Positions 24,054-32,587 of a stretch of 64,000 bases of DNA are shown here, one piece after another (position 1 is the first letter of the stretch; each line of letters starts with the position of its first letter). The DNA comes from Takakia lepidozioides (Eukaryota; Streptophyta; Takakiopsida; Takakiales; Takakiaceae). Under the pieces are notes generated by a model. That model worked only from the letters and a program-made list of their open reading frames with translations. It was not told the origin of the DNA and did not search any database. The stretch covers positions 56,897,053-56,961,052 of the forward strand of contig CM060732.1 of NCBI GenBank assembly GCA_030704615.1. Direction: 5' to 3'. The position numbers and the translations under genes are program-made.

Positions 24054-25187
24054 GTGGATTTTGATCCACAAAGGGGGGAAGAGAGTCGTCAGACAAGGCT
24101 TCCACAGTCCTTTACATTGGCTGAGACAGTGTCACCTCCTCCATCAATGGCACCCGCTCGCCCAAGTGTGTTTAGAGATAGAGCCACGAGTACCATTGGC
24201 GAGAGTTGGTGTGGCTCGGGAAATGTCAGTTGGTGGTGCTGCAAAGCAATGTGCAACCAGTACATTGTTGGGGACGGCTACGACGGTTTACCAAACTCCA
24301 TGTTTTTTGCAATGACCATTGCAATGCTGGGGATTTGGCCAGCTGCTGTATTCAGACTAGCAGCTAGACTCTCTGAGAGTGGTGATGCATCGACACTATC
24401 TGCAGAGATAGCAGATAAGGTACAGACTATGGATGCTTTGGATTCGAGGGTGAAGTCAGCTACAGCTGCGTCATGGCAAGTGGTGCAGGAGTTGTCAGCT
24501 AGGCCAGCCATTGAGCGCAGCATAATGACTCCTGAACTAGTCCTGGTGGACAATCAGGATGGAGTGTTTCAGTTGGGTGGTCCAACAGGGAGGAGGTATA
24601 GGCCACTACGGGTCTTGTTTGACTCGGGAGTACAGCCTTTGATGTTGGGGAGAGCAGTAATTGCAGGCTTGGGCCTTACAGAGGCGGACTTGGAGTCTTG
24701 CCCTTTCCAAATTCAAACATCTTTGGGTGGTTCAGAGAAGACGCGAGAGATTACACGCCATGAGCTCTTCATTCAATTGCAGCCGGATCATCCTACGGAC
24801 GGCTCAGTCATGAGAGCTAAAGCCATCGTTACGAATGCGATGTCATATGTGCTTGTTGGTGGGGCTGTGTTGTACCCCATGGGATTTATTCTGGACTTTT
24901 GGGAGGAAACGGCATCCTACAGGCCGGAGTGGCAGTCAGGGGATGGCCGACGTGCACTGCTCTCAGTGTGGTTTATTGGGAATGTAGCGGTGGCTCATAG
25001 GAACATGATGCCAACATTGGCTGCATTCTCAGGTGTGTTGGCTTGGTGTGGTGAGCTTTTGGAGGGCAATAGTCATGCAGATGATAGGCCACCACCTGAT
25101 GAGGACAAGCAATTGGCATACAAGGCTGAGTTGCTTTCTCATGTTCCTGTGCATAACTCACTGTGGGGTACAGTTGGGGATTTGTAG
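24054..25187 (+). pseudogene. Retropepsin-like protease segment of outer-element pol
   Basis: A 377-codon open stretch continues the gag-tail frame. The aspartic protease core is VLFDSGVQPLMLG (about 24617-24655). The flanking sequence PLRVLFDSG and the following GLGLTEADLE and IQTSLGGSEK match the plant-retroelement retropepsin fold. The catalytic triad reads DSG, followed by Val instead of the usual Ala or Thr. The frame closes with TAG at 25185, but continuing in the same frame leads straight to the methyltransferase, so this stop looks like decay. The protease would have processed the gag-pol polyprotein. Confidence 0.75.
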
Positions 25188-25337
25188 CGAGTGTCAAGCC
25201 AGTGTGTGCAACAAGCATGGCAATAGGCCTTTCCATCGGTAGGTGAGGGGAGTTTAGTGACATCACCTGGACCTCCTCAGTTAGCTTCATTGGACACAGT
25301 GCCTATTATCTGGTAACAACCTGATTCAGGCATTTGT

Positions 25338-26357
25338 TTGCTAGACATGTTTGGAGGCATGAGCACTGGGCTTGCAGGAGTATTGCAAGCATGAATCAAA
25401 GTACACAAGTACTTGTATGTGGAGAAGGATGAGATTGCTCGGCGTGTTTTCATGCGCCATGTTGTCTTGCTCACACATCAGTATCCTGAGTTGTTGCCTC
25501 TCTCAGCAATTCAAGGGTACCAAAAGGCCTTGCCAGCAGACATTATCATGCTGGGGGCGGAGGATTTGGATCGACATGATCCCATTGACTTGGTGATATG
25601 AAGGTGGCTTTGTCAAGGACATTCTCCCGCAGATCATGATAATGATTTGCATGATGCACGATCGCATCTGTTTTGGGAGATGCTGCGAGTATTGCGTGAC
25701 TTGCAGGTGAGGCAAGTGCAACCTCCAGCTTACATCCTGGAGAATGTTCCTCTCATGGGGGATTCTCGGGCCAGGGTTATGGCCAGTGTACATCAGATCC
25801 GGTCATGGATTGGACCAGCTGTATTGTTGGATGCAGCTGCAGCGGGTTCACGGGCACATAGGCCTAGGTTGTGGTGAATCAATCTTGCACCACCAGAGTT
25901 ATTCAAGAGAGCCTATGATTCCATTCAATGGCCACCCAACCTCACGGTTGAGGGCATTTTGGACCAAGGGAGACAACCACAAGGAGTGCGACATGATGAT
26001 CGTCCACATTTGGCGGTGATCAATCGAGTGGGGCAACCACGTGCGGCCTAGCCTACACTCATGAGTTTTCCTTCGTCTCATGTTTTTTGAGACAATGGTC
26101 CAGGGTTGATTTGGGACAATGTGTTACAACAATTGGTGGAGCCTAGAGCGGATGAGCAAGAGCGGGCAATGGGGTTTGCCACGGGCACTGCAACTGTGTC
26201 ATCTCTGTCAGAAGCATCACGACGTCAGATGTTGGGTCGGGCAATGGATCTCAATTGCTTGATATGGGTCATTGACTTGTGCATGACTGAGCAACGGAGA
26301 TTGCAAGCATTGGTGGCTACTTCTGCACTTCCATTGGTATTGCACCATCTTTGCTAA
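25338..26357 (+). pseudogene. DNMT3-like C5 cytosine DNA methyltransferase domain embedded in retrotransposon pol
   Basis: One frame spans the whole domain with no indel and five premature stops (TGA 25392, TGA 25599, TGA 25875, TAG 26049, TGA 26088). Motif I is LLDMFGGMSTGLAGVLQA (S-adenosylmethionine site, GAC at 25344), followed by KYLYVEKDEIARRV. Motif IV is DLVI-stop-RWLCQGHS; the catalytic Cys codon (TGT, 25611-25613) is kept, but the preceding Pro is Leu. Motif VI is YILENVPLMGD (ENV at 25740-25748). Motif VIII is AGSRAHRPRLW-stop-INL. The C-terminal part reads AMGFATGTATVSSLSEASRR then LLGRA-like MLGRAMDLNCLIWVI (motifs IX/X). The order I-IV-VI-VIII-X is that of DNMT3/DNMT1-type enzymes, not the permuted DRM order. 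The family transfers methyl groups to cytosine C5. It is fused in frame downstream of the protease, and a linker after it runs toward RT with one frame change near 26330. Certainly inactive in this copy. Confidence 0.9.
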
Positions 26358-26525
26358 CCGGGACGGTGGAGGCAGTGAGTGGGGGCGAGCACAGGATCAT
26401 GGGGTGCAAATACCCATGGCAGATGTGGGATGAGATGCGCAAAGAGAGAGTTATTGGATATCTTAAGCAGCAGTATGAGAAGTGGGGAGAGCCATACATT
26501 GAGGATCAGTTGGAGCCCAAGATGG

Positions 26526-26963
26526 TGTAACAAGGTAGAATCTAGAAGGTTCTAGATGGAGGAGGAAAGTTCCCTAGAAGTTTCCAGAATAACTAGGAAG
26601 GATCCTAAGAAGTTTGACGTAAGGAAGTTTGACTTGAGGCTCTCAAGTCAAACCTCTAAGATATTCATATTATGGAGAGTAGGTCAAATCTTTGATAAAG
26701 TCATATTATAGAGAATATGTCAAACCTATGAAGGTTGACTTTAGCAAGTATCTTTGATGAAGTCGTATTGTGGAAAATATGTCAAACCTAGGAAGGTTGA
26801 CTTTAGGAAGCTTTGACTTGAGGCTCTCAAGTCAAAACCTTTAAAATAATCATATTGTGAAGGGTATATAAACCTGCAATGAAAGCCTAGAAGGCATCGA
26901 GTTGTTTTGGGAAAAAGTTGAAAAGTACTTCTATTCTAGTTTGTGTAGATCCTGGGTGTTACA
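26526..26963 (+). repeat. 5' LTR of the nested chromovirus
   Basis: 438 bp, TGTAACA...TGTTACA. A TATA-like GGGTATATAAACC near 26863-26875 is the likely promoter. The segment GACTTGAGGCTCTCAAGTC, a near-palindrome, occurs twice (about 26631 and 26815). Inverted pairs such as TCAAACCT..AAGGTTGA also recur, giving strong hairpin potential. Confidence 0.95.
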
Positions 26964-26964
26964 A

Positions 26965-26976
26965 TGGTATCAGAGC
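26965..26976 (+). other. Primer-binding site (initiator Met tRNA)
   Basis: TGGTATCAGAGC lies one base after the 5' LTR. It is the classic plant LTR-retrotransposon site complementary to the 3' end of initiator methionine tRNA, which primes minus-strand DNA synthesis. Confidence 0.95.
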
Positions 26977-27123
26977 CTAGTCATTCTTAAAGTTGGGAGT
27001 GAATACCTTCTTTAGGAGGATTTGATTAAGATGTTTTTTTTTTGGGAAATTTTTGTTGTTAATATTTTTAAGTGTTGAATAGATAGTAGTGATGGTGCGC
27101 CATAATGATAGTATAAAAATTTT

Positions 27124-27535
27124 ATGGACTTAAATCAACCCCATTTCCGTGATTTTCCTTCGGAGTGTGAGTTTAAAATTATATGTCGTCGTAAAGCAGA
27201 AATTAGAGATATGATAGTACAAAGATTTGGAGAGGAACAATATCAAGAAGTGTTACAAAACCCACGACCTGTCGTTTTTCCTATAATTAGAAATTGGAAG
27301 GTATACATATGTGTATATACATAGCTCATGGATCGAGGTAGACATTTTTCACCTAATTCTCCAACGCCAAATGTATTTAATATCAATGTGCGCGCCATCG
27401 ACAAGCATCATCTTGTGAGATTTTTAGTTGCAGAATTTGGGTTGAATTCATAAATCTTGTCATGAGTTCAAACGTCCATTTTGTATTACCAATAGTCACG
27501 TACGAGATGGTTTGGGATTGCACTATTTACATATT
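27124..27535 (+). pseudogene. Extra leader open frame of the nested chromovirus, R3H-like in its second half
   Basis: Between the primer site and gag is an open frame starting at ATG 27124 (MDLNQPHFRDFPSECEFKII..., 66 codons to TAG at 27322). A second in-frame block begins MDRGRHFSPNSP at 27328. This block contains IDKHHLVRFLVAEFGLNS, and after a one-base shift near 27451 it continues KSCHEFKRPFC and DGLGLHYLHIVLG to a stop at about 27543. The spacing H...L...FGL.SKS.....KR resembles an R3H nucleic-acid-binding domain, but the match is made by eye. It is not part of a standard gag. It could be a captured host exon or an element-specific accessory protein. It is broken by at least one stop and one shift. 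Confidence 0.45.
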
Positions 27536-27614
27536 GTATTAGGATAAGAAAATAGAAATAGTATACATTAATTTTAGAAGACAAACACCACGAAGGAAGG
27601 AGTAGTGGAGCAAG

Positions 27615-28697
27615 ATGACGGACAATGAAGAAATGGTGGACAACGCACACACTACTCATCAAGCCAATGATCAGACGGTGTGGATAATGGAGCGCTTACA
27701 CGAATTGCAGAATGCTCTTGTCACGACCCAACAACAAAACAACGTGTTGATGAAGGAGCTTAAACAAGTGAGACAATCAACCGCATCGGGACTGATTGCT
27801 GATGGGTCGGATACGTTGCTGCAAAAGATGACCAAGACATGTAAGGTCGAGCAGTATAAAGGAAGTCGCGCAATGGGAGTACTAGAAGGATGGATTTATC
27901 GAATGGAGGTACATCTGTCATATTTCCCTACATCAAGTGATTTGGACCACAGAATGTTCATACGATCTTTTCTACTCGACAATGCTTCAACATGGTTACA
28001 GACATGGGAGAGAAGACAGATTGCAAAAGGAGAACTTTTACTATGAAGCACCTTGAAAGCGGGACTGCTTCAACAATTCAAAGCAGTAGATGCTGTTACA
28101 ACTACTCGAATGAAATTATGGAACTTGGAACAACGCGGGAGTGTGCAAAATTACATTGAAGATTTTTAGAATCTTCAGGTCCAAATCGAAGATATAAGTC
28201 ATGCAGAAGCTTTAGACAACTTCAAAAAATGATTGAAGAAGAAAATTCAACGAGAGATAATTTTACGCAACCCGGTTGATGGCCATGAAAAAATTTCATT
28301 GGCCCAAAAGATTGAAGGGACGCTACCAAACTACGACGAACGTATACACGTTCCATTGAACCAATACGGACCAACGCCTATGGAGCTTGGAAATCTTCGA
28401 AGACGGGATAACTTTCAATACTCTCAAAGAAATAGGCCAGGAATCAGATATGGGGAAGATAACACACAGCGGCGAATGAAATTGAATGACAAGGATGTGA
28501 CCTCCTCAACATTCTCACGAAGAGAAGAACAAAAGAAAACTCGACAATATTACAACTGTGGAAAATTCGGACATCTTGCAGTCAACTGCCGAAGTGGAAG
28601 GTACAATCGACAAACTTATCGAAAACCTCTTAATAGTTTAAGGAGAGAAGAAGATAACGAATATCATAATGAGCAGGAAAACGAGAACAACCAGTAA
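27615..28697 (+). pseudogene. gag of the nested chromovirus, broken
   Basis: It starts at ATG 27615 (MTDNEEMVDNAH). A predicted coiled coil (LHELQNALVTTQQQNNVLMKEL) is followed by the retrotransposon-gag capsid region (GWIYRMEVHLSY, MFIRSFLLDNASTWLQTW, LKAGLLQQFK). Premature stops lie at about 28044, 28168 and 28230. The C-terminal part carries a zinc knuckle (28548-28589) reading YYNCGKFGHLAVNC, in which the first metal-binding Cys of the CCHC motif is Tyr. Gag would form the particle and bind the RNA. The knuckle mutation and the stops make this copy defective. Confidence 0.9.
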
Positions 28698-28804
28698 GTA
28701 GACCTCGCGGTCTTACTGGTTCTACAAAGAAGAGGAGAGGCGAGGGGCCCTACAAGGAGAAGAGACAAATCAGTCATGCGGGCAAGAAAAAGGCGCAGTT
28801 AATT

Positions 28805-29026
28805 GTGACAGATGGAACCTTGGAAGGTATTCATGTGAGAGTGTTAATAGACCCTGGGGCAACAGAAAACTTCTTATTTAGAAAGGCTGCCTTGAAACTA
28901 GGACTCCCCTTAGAAAAGGATAAAAGAGAGGAAGTAGAAATGTCAAATGGACATACAGAGGTCATTCAGACACTACCTAAAAACATAGAGTTGTCGATTG
29001 GTAAATATAGAGAAACCTTAGAATGA
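28805..29026 (+). pseudogene. Protease of the nested chromovirus
   Basis: The retropepsin core is VLIDPGATENFLF (about 28834-28872), where DSGAT is normal. The Ser-to-Pro change in the active-site loop probably kills activity. The sequence KLGLPLEKDKREEVEMSNGH follows, as in plant gypsy proteases. An in-frame TGA at 29024 separates it from RT, whose linker continues [16 protein letters not shown]. Confidence 0.85.
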
Positions 29027-29029
29027 CGA

Positions 29030-30767
29030 GTGGTCAGACTGGCTCGATATGACGTAATATTAGGCATGTCTTGGATGGAATCTCACAACCCTGATGTTGA
29101 TTGGCGTAGAAAGTTAGTCAAAACCCAGAATTGGAAAATATGGGGAGATCGAGTGAGGACACCATATCGAAACCTACCATCATTTGTTATAGGTACTACA
29201 TCTATATGTAAGAAAGACTTATTATTTGTAGGTTTAATAAGAGACGTGGAAAATCCGAAAAAATACATGAGTGAGGTCCCTATAGAATTACAGAGTGTAT
29301 TGAAAGAGTTCAAAGATGTCTTTCCAGATGACCTACAAGCACGGCTTCCACCAAAGAGAAGAGTAGATCATAAGATTGAGGTTGTTCCAAGTAAAACTCT
29401 TTCTTGTAAAGTCCCTTATCGATTAGCACCAAACGAGTTGGAAGAATGTAAGGCTCAAATCGAGGACCTACTATCAAAAGGCTTTATAAGACCAAGTGTA
29501 TCCCCGTATCGAACGCCGGTGTTGTTTGTAAAGAAAAAAGACGGAGCAATGCGCATGTGCATTGATTATCGAGCACTCAACCAGCAGACAGTGAAGAACA
29601 AGTACCTGTTCCCACGCATGGACGATCTATTTGACGAACTTCGAGGAGCAAAATACTTTACGAAGCTTGATCTGAGGAGTGGATACAACCAAATTCGAGT
29701 CGTTGATGAAGATGTATATAAGACCGCTTTCCGCACTAGATATGGACATTTTGAATACATGATTATGTCATTTGGTCTCACCAATGCCCCAGCCGAATTC
29801 ATGGGCCTCATGAATGATATCTTTCGCCTATTCTTAGATAGATTTGTGATAGTCTTTTAGATGATATTCTTATCTATAGTAATAGCCTTGTCGAGCATAG
29901 AAATCACCTCAAACAAGTATTACAAGTTCTCCGTGAGAATCAGCCATATGCCAAAGCATTTAAATGTGAGTTTGGAAAACAAGAAGTAGATTATCTTGGG
30001 CATCGCATGAGTAGGAAGGGAATTGAGGTAATGAGTGAGAAAATGGAAGCTATTCAGCAGTGGATAGCTCCTGAAGACATTACCCAATTAAGGAGTTTTC
30101 TTAGCCTTACCGGATTCTACAAACGATTTGTACGGGCATTCTCAAAGATTGCCCAACCATTGACAAATCTTTTGGGCAAAAGAATTAAATGGAAGTGGGG
30201 TACAGAAGAGGAGTTAGCATTTCAGGCCTTGAAGGATGCGTTGTTTCATGCCCCGATCTTGAAATGGTATGATCCGACAAGACTAATCAAGCTCTCGGTA
30301 GATGTGTCAGGCTCAGCAGTGGGTGGGGTATTACAACAAGAATGGGAAGACGGATGGCACCCAGTGGCATATTTTTCTCGCAAATTGTTACCTGCGGAAC
30401 AAAATTACCATACAACTGAACGAGAAGAATTGACCATTATTTTGGGTACAAACATTGGAAGCACTATCTTGGAGACAAAGAGTTCATAGTGGAGACAGAC
30501 CATAAACCGTTGGTGTACTTGGCGACACAAAAAGATCTATTGAAGAGACAGATTCGTTGGGCGGAGTGACGACAACAATTTAATATGAAGATCGTCTATG
30601 TGGAGGGAAAACGACAATTAGCAGATGCAATGACAAGGATGCCGCGCATGAACACATTGACAGAAATCAACATTCAACCCGATTGGTGGAACAAGATAGC
30701 GACGGCTTCTAAAGATGATGGAGAGATCGTGGACGCTAAAAAGAAGGGCAAAGTGACAGAAGTTTGA
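29030..30767 (+). pseudogene. Reverse transcriptase and RNase H of the nested chromovirus
   Basis: RT motifs: [76 protein letters not shown]. The frame is lost in a T run at 29857-29862, immediately before the catalytic aspartate pair (29863-29870 in the other frame). It resumes for the thumb (LGHRMSRKGIEVMSEKMEAI) and for RNase H (LSVDVSGSAVGGVL, SRKLLPAEQNYHTTEREEL), with another shift near 30465 before VETDHKPLVYL. This enzyme would copy the RNA and degrade the template. The single-base loss at the active site prevents full-length translation. Confidence 0.93.
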
Positions 30768-30859
30768 GGGTTGGTATTCAAGGAATGTAAACTTTGGATT
30801 CCTGATGAACCTGCATTGAAGACAAAAGTCTTGTTTGAAGCTCATGATTGGCGATAGCA

Positions 30860-31801
30860 TGACATGTTGGAGTTGAAAAAACATTCGAACAACTAAAACG
30901 AACATTTTATTGGCCGCGGATGCGTGACGAGGTGAAGGCGTACGTTCGAAGTTGCATGAGATGTCAACAAAACATGTCAACAAACCGCAAGCCAGCAGGT
31001 CTTTTACAACCACTACCAGTACCAAACAGACGTTGGGAACATATGAGCATGGATGTAGTTTGTGAGTTCCCTCAAACCTCACCGGGATATGACACTATAG
31101 TGGTCTTTGTAGACAAATTGAGTAAGATGATACACATCCGTCCCACTAGAAAAACCGTCACTGCACCTGAACTAGCTCGACTATATTTGGAAGCGGTCTA
31201 TTCTCATCATGGGCTATCTAAAGTTCTTATTACTGACAGGGGTACCCAATTTACTAGCTTGTTTTGGAAAAGCTTATTTTGTTTTTTTAAAACCAAATTA
31301 GCTATGTCAACAGCCTATCATCCGGAGTCAGATGGACAGACAGAGCGAGCAAATTGTACAATTGAAGACATGTTGCGGGCCTTTACATTAGAAGAACAAG
31401 AAGAGTGAGATTGGTTATTACCATTGGTAGAATTTTGATACAATAACTCGGTCAATGCGTCAACGAAAGATTTTTTATTTTTATTTTTTTTTATGTATGG
31501 TGACCACCCAAATGTGCCAACTCTTACGAAGTTCAATTTACCAAAAGAGGAGTTATCCAAGGTAGCCGCGACTAACGCATTTGTGCAACAAAATCGACGG
31601 GGAGTACATCAAGCTAAAGAGAAGCTGATGGTTGCCCAAAATCGCCAAAAGCAGTATGCAAATGTACGTCGATGGGATCAGGAGTTTGCAGTTGGGGATC
31701 AAGTGTGGTTGTCTACAACCAATTTACACGTCATTGGATCACGAAAACTAGGGGCACGGTTCTTGGTCATTTTTCGATCATTAAACGCATTGGAGCAGTA
31801 A
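30860..31801 (+). pseudogene. Integrase of the nested chromovirus
   Basis: The zinc-binding part is degraded on its left side; YWPRMRDEVKAYVRSCMRCQ remains. The catalytic core is intact in frame from 30920: MSMDVVCEFP (first Asp), VLITDRGTQF (second Asp) and AYHPESDGQTERAN (Glu). Stops at about 31406 and 31437 and an expanded T run at 31471-31492 break the C-terminal part. That part continues PNVPTLTKFNLPKEEL and the GPY/F-type region (WDQEFAVGDQVWL). The enzyme would insert the cDNA. Confidence 0.92.
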
Positions 31802-32136
31802 CATACAAGCTGGAGTTACCACCACTTATGAAGATCCACCCGGTGTTTCACGTTTCTCTATTACGTCGTTACGAACCTCGACCATCAATATTCAAAGATA
31901 ATCAAGAACCACAACCTTTACCAGAGTTGATAGACGGAAATGAAGAGTGGGAGGTCGACCATGTTCTGAAAAAACGCACATATAAACGAGGGCGACATGA
32001 GGTGTTGGAGTATTTGGTTTTATGGAAAGGATTTCCATTATATGAAGCTACCTGGGAACCGGTGCAAAATCTCGCAAATGCTCAATTGGCAATTCAAGCT
32101 TTTGAAAATTCGAACAACGAGGACGTTGCTTCTTGA
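31802..32136 (+). pseudogene. Integrase tail and chromodomain of the nested chromovirus
   Basis: YKLELPPLMKIHPVFHVSLLRRY is the usual junction after integrase. The chromodomain follows: EWEVDHVLKKRTYKRGRH, EYLVLWKGFPLYEATWEP, then LANAQLAIQAFE. Aromatic positions expected of a methyl-lysine cage are partly kept (W and Y in LVLWKG and LYEATW). Chromodomains guide chromoviruses to marked heterochromatin. The stop TGA (32134-32136) sits beside the polypurine tract. Confidence 0.93.
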
Positions 32137-32148
32137 AAGAGAGGAGGA
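32135..32148 (+). other. Polypurine tract of the nested chromovirus
   Basis: GAAAGAGAGGAGGA directly precedes the 3' LTR, separated by one T. It is the expected plus-strand primer. Confidence 0.9.
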
Positions 32149-32149
32149 T

Positions 32150-32587
32150 TGTAACAAGGTAGAATCTAGAAGGTTCTAGATGGAGGAGGAAAGTTCCCTA
32201 GAAGTTTCCAGAATAACTAGGAAGGATCCTAAGAAGTTTGACGTAAGGAAGTTTGACTTGAGGCTCTCAAGTCAAACCTCTAAGATATTCATATTATGGA
32301 GAGTAGGTCAAATCTTTGATAAAGTCATATTGTAGAGAATATGTCAAACCTATGAAGGTTGACTTTAGCAAGTATATTTGATAAAGTCGTATTGTGGAGA
32401 ATATGTCAAACCTAGGAAGGTTGACTTTATGAAGCTTTGACTTGAGGCTCTCAAGTCAAAACCTTTAAAATAATCATATTGTGAAGGGTATATAAACCTG
32501 CAATGAAAGCCTAGAAGGCATCGAGTTGTTTTGGGAAAAAGTTGAAAAGTACTTCTATTCTAGTTTGTGTAGATCCTGGGTGTTACA
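32150..32587 (+). repeat. 3' LTR of the nested chromovirus
   Basis: 438 bp, the same length as the 5' copy, with five substitutions in total: one near 32332 and the other four between about 32375 and 32431. It ends TGTTACA and is followed by AGTGG, the probable target duplication. Confidence 0.95.

Larger units (their letters stand above)
26526..32587 (+). mobile_element. Nested Ty3/gypsy chromovirus (chromodomain-bearing), 6062 bp
   Basis: Two 438-bp LTRs (26526-26963 and 32150-32587; TGTAACA...TGTTACA) differ at only five positions (98.9%). A primer-binding site complementary to initiator Met tRNA follows the 5' LTR, and a polypurine tract precedes the 3' LTR. The internal order is leader open frame, gag, protease, RT, RNase H, integrase, chromodomain, the order of chromoviruses. 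It sits inside the outer element between its methyltransferase and RT. Flanks GATGG (26521-26525) and AGTGG (32588-32592) are probably a 5-bp target duplication with two transitions: removing the element and one copy rejoins the outer frame (EPKM then AKVFEEVENV). Stops and frameshifts in gag, RT, RNase H and integrase show that this copy is non-autonomous. Confidence 0.95.

Noticed and set aside
25338-26357. Methyltransferase as a DRM-type enzyme
   Set aside because: DRM proteins have the permuted order (VI-X before I-V). Here motif I comes first and the motif X region last.
25338-26357. Methyltransferase as an independent host gene hit by transposons
   Set aside because: It is in frame with the retropepsin, has no introns, and its downstream linker leads to the element's RT once the nested element is removed.
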